DNA of 34,217 bases from NCBI RefSeq assembly GCF_000413435.1, contig NZ_KE340330.1:1-34217 (forward strand), written 5' to 3'. Within the stretch, counting starts at the first letter, position 1; each line of letters begins with the position of its first letter. This DNA comes from Campylobacter ureolyticus ACS-301-V-Sch3b (GTDB taxonomy: Bacteria > Campylobacterota > Campylobacteria > Campylobacterales > Campylobacteraceae). The translations under genes and the position numbers were made by a program. Positions 14,776 to 21,056 of this stretch are shown here, piece by piece. The notes beneath the pieces are model-generated. The model saw only the letters and a program-made list of their open reading frames with translations, was not told where the DNA came from and ran no database searches.

Positions 14776-15029
14776 ATTTTATCCCTTTGTTTTAAAAACG
14801 AATTTTAAGGCGTTTAGAGGGCGTTTAGGATTTAAAATCTTTTTAAACTTATACAAAAGTATTAATCACACTTAAAACGTCTTTTAAAGCCCTTTAAAAA
14901 CTTTCAAACTTATGAATCTGCATTTTACCTTTAAAAAAGTTTTCTTTCACTCTAGATAGCCCATATATAGAGTGATTTAAAGAGATTTTACAGCTAAAAT
15001 TGTGCCAGTTTTTTTAAAAGGAGAGATTT
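14776..15029. promoter_or_regulatory. Divergent late control region
   Basis: 254 bp between the minus-strand head operon and the plus-strand structural operon. It contains an inverted repeat CACTCTA (14948-14954) / TAGAGTG (14968-14974) with a 13-nt loop, and a direct repeat of GGCGTTTAG (14811-14830). Several AAAGCCCTTTAAA-type short palindromes lie near 14883-14900. No consensus TATAAT stands in an obvious place, which fits activator-dependent late promoters. The activator is unknown; the zinc-ribbon protein is a candidate. Confidence 0.5.
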
Positions 15030-15866
15030 TTGAACATCTTAAGCCTTAACTACAAAAATGGCGAACTTATAAAAGTTAGTCCTATTGGAGAGATTGAGGG
15101 AGCTGATGGAAGGACATTTAAAATCGATGCCAAAAAAATAATAGAAAATATCAAAAAAAGTGGTGTTGATATTGTTTTAGATGAAAACCATAGTTTCGCA
15201 GGTGCGGTTGGCTGGTTTGATAAGGATAGTTTTGAAGCAAAAGATGATGGAATTTATGCAAAACTTGAACTTAATAAAAGAGGAATGGAGTTAGTTAAAG
15301 ACAAAATTTACAGATATTTAAGCCCTGTTTATGATCTAAGTGGCAGGGATGTTTTATCGATTGAAAGTGTGGGACTTGTTAATAAGCCAAATGTATTAAA
15401 TAACGCATTAAACAGCAAAGGAGACAAAGTGGAAAAAGAAAAAAATAGTGAGCTTGATGCTCTTAATGAAAAAGTTAAAAAACTTGAAGAAACAATCACA
15501 TCTTTAAACAAAGAACTTGAGGGTTTTAAAAAAGATGACGATAAGGCTAATGAAAGTGATAAGGCTAACGAAAGCCAAAAGGTTAATGAAAGTGGTAAGG
15601 TTGATGAGGACTCAAAAGAGTTAAACTCAAGAGTTTTAAAAATCGAAAACATTCTTAAAGATTTTAAAAAAATAAAAAATGAAAGTGATAAAAACAAAGA
15701 GGTAAACTCAAGGCTTGAAAGCATGGAAAATACCTTAAAAAATATAAGTTCGTTTTTTGGTAAGAAAAACTTAGAAACAAACTCAAAGTCTGATTTAAGT
15801 GATGATGAAAAAAAGGTCGCTTTAATGCTTGGACTTAGTTTTGATGAATACAAAGGAGCAAAATAA
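15030..15866 (+). CDS. Prohead protease with C-terminal scaffold (Mu gpI/Z-like)
   Basis: 278 aa from TTG 15030, preceded by AAGGAGAG. The protease domain (1-130) has the Mu-like protease pattern: SPIGEIEGADGRTFKID, H54 in VLDENHSFAGAVGW, and S98 in YRYLSPVYD, with the LVNKPNVLNNAL end. Residues 135-250 are a charged coiled coil, including a short imperfect repeat (KANES/KVNES, about 172-195), and should serve as scaffold, as in Mu where protease and scaffold share a gene. It overlaps the capsid start by 1 nt. Confidence 0.9.
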   Translation: MNILSLNYKNGELIKVSPIGEIEGADGRTFKIDAKKIIENIKKSGVDIVLDENHSFAGAVGWFDKDSFEAKDDGIYAKLELNKRGMELVKDKIYRYLSPVYDLSGRDVLSIESVGLVNKPNVLNNALNSKGDKVEKEKNSELDALNEKVKKLEETITSLNKELEGFKKDDDKANESDKANESQKVNESGKVDEDSKELNSRVLKIENILKDFKKIKNESDKNKEVNSRLESMENTLKNISSFFGKKNLETNSKSDLSDDEKKVALMLGLSFDEYKGAK

Positions 15867-16720
15867 TGGCACATTTCGAAGAAACAGCAATCGGCTTTAA
15901 AGCTATATTTCAAAAAACATTTAATGATGTTAAAAGCGAAGCTGATATTTTAGCTATGAGAGTAAATAGCAATAATTTAAGTGAAAAATATGTTTGGCTT
16001 GGAAATTTTCCGATGATGAAAGAGTGGGTTGGAGATAGAGATATCAAAAAGTTTAAAGACTATGGATATACCTTAGAAAACCAGCCTTTTGAAGCAACTG
16101 TAACAGTTCCTAATAACCACTTAGAGTATGACAAGGTAGGTTTATATAAACCAGCTATACAACAAATGGCATTTAATGCTAAAAAATTTGGTGCAAAACT
16201 AATAGCTGATATTTTAAAAGATGCTGGGACTAATAAATGCTATGACGAAAAGCCGTTTTTTAGTGACACGCATGTAATTGGAACTGATACTTATGCAAAT
16301 TTAGGCACAGGGGTATTAAGCAGTGATAACTTATTAGCAGCAGAGGCTTATATGATGAGCATTAAAGGTGATACTGGTCAAAGCCTAGGTGTAATGCCAA
16401 CTCATCTAATTTGTGGTCCTAAAAACTTAGCAAAAGCAATACAATCAATAGAAAAAGCATATCTAACAGGTGGGGAAACAAATCCAACCTACAAAAGATA
16501 CAGCCTACTTGTGCTACCTGAAATAACTGATACTAGTTGGTATTTAATGGATCTTGGAAAGCCTGTTAAACCATTTGTTTTACAAGTTGCAAAGGATGGC
16601 GTGTTTGAGGCAAGTAATGACCATAAATTTATGAAAGATGCTGCACTTTTTGGATGTAAAAGTTTTATGAATGCAGGATATGCATTGTGGCAACTAGCCT
16701 ATAAATCAAGTGGAGCTTAA
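15866..16720 (+). CDS. Major capsid protein (Mu gpT-like)
   Basis: 284 aa. Mu gpT family features: KAIFQKTFNDVKSEADILAMRVNSNNLSEKYVWLGNFPMMKEWVGDRDIKKFKDYGYTL at the start (residues about 11-70), LENQPFEATVTVPNNHLEYDKVGLY, and later KPFFSDTHV and SLGVMPTHLICGPKN. Forms the icosahedral shell. The start codon overlaps the protease stop (TAATG), which couples translation. A large hairpin follows. Confidence 0.94.
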   Translation: MAHFEETAIGFKAIFQKTFNDVKSEADILAMRVNSNNLSEKYVWLGNFPMMKEWVGDRDIKKFKDYGYTLENQPFEATVTVPNNHLEYDKVGLYKPAIQQMAFNAKKFGAKLIADILKDAGTNKCYDEKPFFSDTHVIGTDTYANLGTGVLSSDNLLAAEAYMMSIKGDTGQSLGVMPTHLICGPKNLAKAIQSIEKAYLTGGETNPTYKRYSLLVLPEITDTSWYLMDLGKPVKPFVLQVAKDGVFEASNDHKFMKDAALFGCKSFMNAGYALWQLAYKSSGA

Positions 16721-16898
16721 AAAGATTTAAAATCTTGATGACCTTATTAAAAAACTCTTAAAAATCCATGGCGTCACATACAAGAAGTATGCTCCTTGTG
16801 GATTTTACGAGTTTTTTATAATACCGCCTATTTTTGAAAATCTAGGCTTTGGCGTAGTGAATTTCAATAAGGCTTAAAAATAACTTAGGAGAGAAAAG
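16721..16898 (+). terminator. Compound hairpin, terminator-like, after the capsid gene
   Basis: AAAAAACTC (16749-16757) pairs with GAGTTTTTT (16809-16817). Inside it AAAATCCA (16761-16768) pairs with TGGATTTT (16799-16806), and CATAC (16777-16781) with GTATG (16787-16791). The 3' arm ends in six T, so partial termination after the abundant capsid message is plausible. The outer bases CCTTATT (16742-16748) and AATAAGG (16866-16872) can also pair. The hairpin lies between two AAAATCT copies that are adjacent in a related sequence at 20003-20021. Confidence 0.6.
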
Positions 16899-17117
16899 AT
16901 GCATTATAGCGTTGATATGTTTAAGGAAAAAACTAGTTCTAGTGTCCAGACAGAACAAAACACAGATGATGAATTAATCAGTGGAGATAACGATGAACAA
17001 GAAACTAAAACTAAGAGCCAAACAAAGCCTACAAAACGAAGCAGAAATAACAGACAAAATAGTGGAAATAGCACTAAAAGAGGCAAAGGATCTAACGAAG
17101 AACTTACCTCTTCCTGA
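16899..17117 (+). CDS. Hypothetical Ser/Asn/Lys-rich protein (gp35 position)
   Basis: A 72-aa polar protein, low in complexity after residue 12 (NDEQETKTKSQTKPTKRSRNNRQ...), starting at ATG 16899 with AGGAGAG upstream. It lies between the major capsid gene and the next head gene, the place of gp35 in Mu-like phages. Its last 125 nt overlap the next gene in another frame, which is unusual in this compact but rarely overlapping genome. Coding status is likely because of the ribosome site, but not certain. Confidence 0.5.
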   Translation: MHYSVDMFKEKTSSSVQTEQNTDDELISGDNDEQETKTKSQTKPTKRSRNNRQNSGNSTKRGKGSNEELTSS

Positions 17118-17292
17118 GGCTTTGATATTAGATATTGCGATGTTTAGGCTAAAGCTTTTATTAAAAATTGAACCAACGGAGCTAGATCTTATACTTTTTA
17201 GAGATGCTTTAAAAATGGCTGATAAATTTAATGAAAATGGTGAAATTGTAAGTAATAGTTTATATGGTATGAGAAAAAGCGAGTTTTTATGA
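16993..17292 (+). CDS. Head-tail connector-like protein (DUF1320/gp36 position)
   Basis: 99 aa from ATG 16993, preceded by GGAG at 16983-16986; a GTG at 16981 is also in frame. The fold looks all-helical (DIAMFRLKLLLKIEPTELDLILFRDALKMADKF). It stands between the gp35-position gene and the gp37-like gene, where DUF1320 connectors occur, but it is shorter than the usual ~140 aa and the match is weak. The 3' end overlaps the next start. Confidence 0.6.
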   Translation: MNKKLKLRAKQSLQNEAEITDKIVEIALKEAKDLTKNLPLPEALILDIAMFRLKLLLKIEPTELDLILFRDALKMADKFNENGEIVSNSLYGMRKSEFL

Positions 17293-17645
17293 AAACACTA
17301 AAAGAGGCATATGAAAAAGTAAAAGAGATTTACCCTGGGGCAGTTGATGTTAGTAGTGATGATATCAAACAACCTGGGATTTATCTTTTACTAAATGGAG
17401 TTAGCAAACTTGACTGGCAGGTTGATTTGGTAAGCTTTAAAATTTACGTTGCTGCAAGAAGTATGATGAGTGATAATTTAGGTGTTATAAGCTTACTTGA
17501 TGAACTAAGGCTAAAAGCCATAAAAGAGGCTATTAATTTAAAAGATGATCCAATTAGTGAAATTTCATTTTTAGGCTTTAAAGATAGTCTTTATATTTAT
17601 AACTTTGAAATAGGTCTTAAAATTTATAGAAGCAAGGAAAACTAA
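17289..17645 (+). CDS. Gp37-like protein (DUF1834), tail completion
   Basis: 118 aa. The pattern of a short N-terminal helix, then PGIYLLLNGVSKLDWQVDLVSFKIYVAARSM, LLDELRLKAI and a C-terminal strand pair (ISFLGFKDSLYIYNFEIGLKIY) fits DUF1834/gp37-type proteins, which resemble tail terminators. It overlaps the upstream gene by 4 nt (ATGA). The position between head and tail genes supports a joining role. Confidence 0.65.
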   Translation: MKTLKEAYEKVKEIYPGAVDVSSDDIKQPGIYLLLNGVSKLDWQVDLVSFKIYVAARSMMSDNLGVISLLDELRLKAIKEAINLKDDPISEISFLGFKDSLYIYNFEIGLKIYRSKEN

Positions 17646-18068
17646 ATGAAAAAGATGATTATAAAAAGAATTGAAGAGATAAAAGACGCAACAATTGGTG
17701 TTTTTAGTATCTTTGATGAGCTAGGGGATGAACTCCTTACTGGCTATACACTTGAACCAGAGGGACCTGATACAACTGTATCAAATCAAGATAAAAGGAT
17801 TCCACAAGGAAGGTATAACGCTGTTTGGAGCTATAGCCCTAAATTTAAAAGAAAATTGCCACTACTTTTTAATGAAGCTGTAAGCAAGGATAGAAGGATT
17901 TTAATCCATCAAGGAAGATACGGCTCTGATACAAGTGGGTGCATAATAATAGGCTCGGATCTAGGAAAAAATGGAATTTTTAACTCAATTAAAAAGTTTA
18001 AAGAGTTTTTAGAAGTAGTTAAATTTGATGATTTTATAGTTGAGATTGATAACGCAGGTGCGATATGA
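17646..18068 (+). CDS. DUF5675 protein, likely cell-wall lysis enzyme
   Basis: 140 aa. DUF5675 pattern: GVFSIFDELGDELLTGYTLEPEG, DKRIPQGRYNAVWSYSPKFKRKLPLLF, and RRILIHQGRYGSDTSGCIIIGSDL, whose His and Cys recall the YkuD-like active site (IH...SGC). It lies directly before the spanin pair and holin-like gene. No other endolysin is visible in the phage, so this is the best lysin candidate. Enzyme activity is inferred. The ribosome site is AAGGAAAAC. Confidence 0.7.
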   Translation: MKKMIIKRIEEIKDATIGVFSIFDELGDELLTGYTLEPEGPDTTVSNQDKRIPQGRYNAVWSYSPKFKRKLPLLFNEAVSKDRRILIHQGRYGSDTSGCIIIGSDLGKNGIFNSIKKFKEFLEVVKFDDFIVEIDNAGAI

Positions 18069-18397
18069 AAGTATTAAACCTCATACTTAAATATAAAAAT
18101 GCTTTAAATTTTGTAGGCATAGTTTTAAGCATAATTTATTTTATCTATTTATCACTTCAAATTTCAGCTAAAAATAGTGAGATAAAAACGCTTAAATTTG
18201 ACCTAGCAAATGCTAAATTTGAGCTTTTAAAGTGTGACAAAAGTTTAGAGACTCAAAACAATGCTATTAAAGAGCTTGAAATAAAAGGCACTCCAAAAGA
18301 GCCTCCAGACGTAGAAAAAGTTAAAAAAATTTATATTAAAGATCAAAGTTGTGTAGCAGAGCTAAAAGCTTATAAGGAGCTTTTTGATGAAATCTAA
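18065..18397 (+). CDS. Inner-membrane spanin (Rz-like)
   Basis: 110 aa. An N-terminal membrane segment (about 15-32, LNFVGIVLSIIYFIYLSLQI) is followed by a coiled coil (SEIKTLKFDLANAKFELLKCDKSLETQNNAIKELE) and a Pro-rich stretch, the usual i-spanin build. The next gene, a small lipoprotein, starts inside its 3' end in another frame, the classic Rz/Rz1 arrangement. It disrupts the outer membrane in the last step of lysis. It overlaps the lysin-like gene by 4 nt. Confidence 0.75.
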   Translation: MKVLNLILKYKNALNFVGIVLSIIYFIYLSLQISAKNSEIKTLKFDLANAKFELLKCDKSLETQNNAIKELEIKGTPKEPPDVEKVKKIYIKDQSCVAELKAYKELFDEI

Positions 18398-18680
18398 ATT
18401 TCTTATATGCCTAACAAATACCAGCTCAAAGTTACAACACTTAAAATTTATCTTAATTGTAGGTTTTTTAGCTCTTTTTACTGGTTGCAGCATCAAGCCC
18501 GAGCCTGTTTATAAAGAAGTTTTAACGCCTATTAGATGTCAGGCTAAAATGCCAGTTAAACCAGTAAATGACGGCAGTTTTGAAGCTCATAAAAATAAAA
18601 TGATTTATTATCTAAGATGTGAAAGCACACTTAAATACTGTTTAGGGCTTAGCCAGCTAAAAGGAGATAAAGATGATTGA
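18387..18680 (+). CDS. Outer-membrane spanin lipoprotein (Rz1-like)
   Basis: 97 aa from ATG 18387 (AAGGAG upstream). A hydrophobic signal segment FILIVGFLALFTGC ends in a lipobox with Cys34, followed by SIKPEPVYKEVLTPIRC and four Cys in all after processing. The start lies within the Rz-like gene. The N-terminus before the signal is unusually long: residues 9-16 are encoded by CAAATACCAGCTCAAAGTT (18415-18433), identical to the 5' arm of hairpin H1, so the signal peptide may have been lengthened by insertion of that repeat. Confidence 0.7.
   Translation: MKSKFLICLTNTSSKLQHLKFILIVGFLALFTGCSIKPEPVYKEVLTPIRCQAKMPVKPVNDGSFEAHKNKMIYYLRCESTLKYCLGLSQLKGDKDD
18415..18433 (+). repeat. Half-copy of hairpin H1 inside the o-spanin gene
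   Basis: Nineteen bases identical to 3630-3648, covering the outer stem arm, the TC and the first six bases of the inner arm. No matching 3' arm follows, so it cannot form the hairpin. It is translated as part of the extended lipoprotein signal. Confidence 0.6.
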
Positions 18681-19014
18681 AAGCGATGTTATAGATAAAA
18701 GTGGAAATTTCATAGCTGGGGCTGATAAATGGGGAACTTTAAGCGTGACTGTGTTTTTTGTGATTATCTTTTTGCTTTTGATTGCGGGGTTATGCTACTT
18801 TATGAAGTTTTTGTTAGGTGAGATAAAAAGAAGTGTTGATGAAAACACAAAAGCTACAAGAGATAACGCAACTCTAAACAAAGAAATAGCCAAAGGCATA
18901 AGCGAATCAAACCAAAACACCTCCAAAAACAAAGAAGTAGTGAATAAAATTTCAATTAAACAAGATGAAATTCATGAAGATGTAAAAGAGATTTTACGTC
19001 TTACAAAAAAGTAG
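18673..19014 (+). CDS. Holin-like membrane protein
   Basis: 113 aa with one long membrane segment (about 23-45, LSVTVFFVIIFLLLIAGLCYF) and a polar, coiled C-terminal part (EIKRSVDENTKATRDNATLNKE...). It follows the spanin genes and AAGGAG precedes ATG 18673. A single-span holin or antiholin is plausible from place and topology. A structural role cannot be excluded because the tail tube gene follows. Confidence 0.6.
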   Translation: MIESDVIDKSGNFIAGADKWGTLSVTVFFVIIFLLLIAGLCYFMKFLLGEIKRSVDENTKATRDNATLNKEIAKGISESNQNTSKNKEVVNKISIKQDEIHEDVKEILRLTKK

Positions 19015-19085
19015 AAACAATGTCGCAAATACTGACTAAAAAGCTTTATTTGCTTAATTAATCAAAATTTAAACAAGGAGAGATA

Positions 19086-20000
19086 ATGGCACGAGTATTA
19101 AGTAGAACTGGTTTAAAGGTAGGCATAGAAACAACATCAGGCACTTACAAAGAACCTACTCAAGTTTTAAAAGTTACTTCAAACATCCAGCCAAAAGTAA
19201 GCTTTGATGAAGTGGAAATTCCAAATTTTGGCTTTTTTGGAGGGGCAAAAGATGTTGTAACCATAGCGGACTGGGGACAAATGGAAATTGAGGCTTCAAC
19301 TTGCCTTTATAAAGATATAAATTTTTATGATAATTTGTTTTTGATGTGTAACCTTAAAAGTAAAGAAGACACTACTAAAAAAACTATTACTTACACACCA
19401 GATACTCACTCGCCAACTACTGGAAGTGTGGATCTAATTTTGCCTGATAGGAAATTTAAAGGCAAAGGAGCAAAGGCTGGATTTTCAATAAGCGGCAAAG
19501 TTGGCGATAAATTAGAGATGAAATTTAACATTAAAGCTGCATATGATGGTGAAGTGGTTGAGCCTCAAAGTATAACTGATATTAAAGCTGGTGAGGCTTT
19601 ACTAATAAGACGCTTAGGAGCTATGAGTTTAAATGGGGTGCAGATTAATCTAAGTGAGTTTAGCTTTGATATGGGAAATGTTATTAACTATGAGAAATTT
19701 ACAAATATCGGTGAGTTTCATATGAGTGATTATGAACCAAAGCTAACTTTAAAAATGAGACTTGAAAGTGGTGGTGATAGTGGCTTTAGGGAGTTTGCAA
19801 GTGGCGATGTGATGAGTTTTGAGGCTATTTTTAAAGATAGTGCTGGAAAGGACATATTTAAGCTTAGCATACCAAGAGCAAAGATATCTAAAACACCTGA
19901 GTTTGAGGATATGGATGGGATTTATGTGATTGAGCGTGAATTTTTAGCGTTATCAAACAAAGGTGATGATAATTTTAGTTTAACTTACTATAAGGAGTAG
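19086..20000 (+). CDS. Major tail tube protein
   Basis: 304 aa, starting after AAGGAGAGATA. The N-terminus (LSRTGLKVGIETTSGTYKEPTQVLKVTSNIQPKV) and beta-rich body with LILPDRKFKGKGAKAGFSISGKVGDKLEMKFNIKAAYDG (residues about 117-155) fit tail tube proteins of siphophages. It stands just before the tail chaperones and tape measure, the standard order. There is no tail sheath gene, so the tail is noncontractile. I could not pin an exact family. Confidence 0.8.
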   Translation: MARVLSRTGLKVGIETTSGTYKEPTQVLKVTSNIQPKVSFDEVEIPNFGFFGGAKDVVTIADWGQMEIEASTCLYKDINFYDNLFLMCNLKSKEDTTKKTITYTPDTHSPTTGSVDLILPDRKFKGKGAKAGFSISGKVGDKLEMKFNIKAAYDGEVVEPQSITDIKAGEALLIRRLGAMSLNGVQINLSEFSFDMGNVINYEKFTNIGEFHMSDYEPKLTLKMRLESGGDSGFREFASGDVMSFEAIFKDSAGKDIFKLSIPRAKISKTPEFEDMDGIYVIEREFLALSNKGDDNFSLTYYKE

Positions 20001-20002
20001 GA

Positions 20003-20021
20003 AAGATTTAAAATCTAGGCT
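20003..20021 (+). repeat. Intergenic repeat, uninterrupted copy
   Basis: AAAGATTTAAAATCTAGGCT-type sequence after the tail tube gene. Its two parts occur at 16721-16735 and 16837-16848 after the capsid gene, separated there by the compound hairpin. AAAATCT is repeated at both junctions. Confidence 0.55.
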
Positions 20022-20057
20022 ACGCGGTAGCAAAATTAAATTAAAAAGGATAAAGAA

Positions 20058-20534
20058 ATGATAACAACAGAATATAAAATAAATTTAAAAATAGATGATG
20101 AAGTTTTTGAACTAGAGATAAAAGATCCAAGCAAAAAGGAAAAACAATCCTTAGAAGCTAAAGCAAACGAAAGCATGAAAACCTTAAACGAACTTCAAAA
20201 TTTAAATGATGAGTTAAGTCTAAATGAGAGCATTATAAAAACAAACAGTGATTTAATTAAGCAAAACTCTGCCTTGGATAAAACTAAGCTTTTGCTAGAA
20301 AATAAAGAGCTTTATGTAAGAAATGCAGCCATTAAAAAAGATCTTTCAGATTTGCAAAACCAAGATGATATATCAGCAAACCTAGAAAGACTTTTTAGAC
20401 TTAGAAGTGAGCTTTTTATTAGTGGTGGGGATAAAGAAAGGTTATTTAAAACCCTTGATGAAAAAGGGGTGAGATATGAGAGCTTATGGGAGCATTTAAA
20501 TAAAGAGATTTTAAAGGAAAACGAAAAAAAGTAA
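20058..20534 (+). CDS. Tail assembly chaperone (G-like)
   Basis: 158 aa. A short beta start (YKINLKIDDEVFELEIKDPSKKEKQ) and a long helical body rich in Asn, Lys and Leu. The gene lies between tube and tape measure and ends in a slippery A AAA AAG immediately before its UAA stop, the hallmark of tail chaperone pairs such as lambda G/GT. Such proteins coat the tape measure during tail assembly and are absent from virions. Confidence 0.85.
   Translation: MITTEYKINLKIDDEVFELEIKDPSKKEKQSLEAKANESMKTLNELQNLNDELSLNESIIKTNSDLIKQNSALDKTKLLLENKELYVRNAAIKKDLSDLQNQDDISANLERLFRLRSELFISGGDKERLFKTLDEKGVRYESLWEHLNKEILKENEKK
20525..20531 (+). promoter_or_regulatory. -1 ribosomal frameshift site A AAA AAG
   Basis: In the zero frame the codons are GAA AAA AAG UAA. 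Slipping back one base gives AAA AAA GUA ACU and opens a 103-codon frame. A AAA AAG is the strongest bacterial -1 heptamer, and the stop directly after it lengthens the pause. No start codon serves the downstream frame early on. Confidence 0.85.
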
Positions 20535-20842
20535 CTAAGCTTTGTAAATTTATAATCCAGCTTTATAAAAATAAGGAGTTTCCACCAACTCCAAAGAGCA
20601 AGGCTGATAAAGAAAATTTAGAAAGCTTAGGTGTTGTATTTTTAGATAGTGAGTTTGAGACTTTGGTAGTAAAAATCTTTTTAAACTCACTTAAAAGTCA
20701 AGATTTTGGATATGAGATGGAGTTTTTATATGTTAGGGAAATTTGCTTAAAGCATGGTCTTGATATAGAGATGATTTGGGAGATTTTAAATAAGATGCTA
20801 AATGCGCTAAATAGTGAGCTAGTAAGGAAAGTTAATGTTTAA
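20531..20842 (+). CDS. Tail chaperone extension (GT-like), reached by -1 frameshift
   Basis: A 103-codon frame (VTKLCKFIIQLYKNKEFPPTP...EFLYVREICLKHGLDIEMIW...) with no start codon of its own before its middle. It is closed upstream by a TAA about 30 nt before the slippery site. It would be made only as a fusion to the G-like protein by slippage at 20525-20531. The lengths (158 aa, and about 260 aa fused) suit G and GT. The short helical domain would bind the tape measure or tube protein. Confidence 0.8.
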   Translation, partial: VTKLCKFIIQLYKNKEFPPTPKSKADKENLESLGVVFLDSEFETLVVKIFLNSLKSQDFGYEMEFLYVREICLKHGLDIEMIWEILNKMLNALNSELVRKVNV

Positions 20843-21056
20843 GACTAAAACTACTACAAAAAACAATATAGAAAAAATACTATATGAAAATATCTTTTTA
20901 AAGTCGCTAAAGTTTGATCTTGGCTCACCCTTTTTTGGAAAAACAATTATAGCTAGTATAAAAAGTGCTATAAAAAGCGTTAATACTCCGAAATTTGGAA
21001 CTAAAATCATTTTAAATCCTTTTATTTATTATAGCAAATTTAGGTTGAAAAAATGA
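20835..21056 (+). CDS. Small basic hypothetical protein
   Basis: A 73-aa Lys-rich protein from ATG 20835 with AAGGAAAG upstream. It overlaps the end of the frameshifted chaperone by 8 nt and the tape measure start by 4 nt (ATGA). No family is recognised. The tight overlaps and the ribosome site favour real coding. Confidence 0.55.
   Translation: MFKTKTTTKNNIEKILYENIFLKSLKFDLGSPFFGKTIIASIKSAIKSVNTPKFGTKIILNPFIYYSKFRLKK

Noticed and set aside
15329..15913. 194-codon minus-strand frame under the protease gene
   Set aside because: The Ser/Leu/Phe composition is the mirror of the Lys/Glu/Asn-rich scaffold coding strand.
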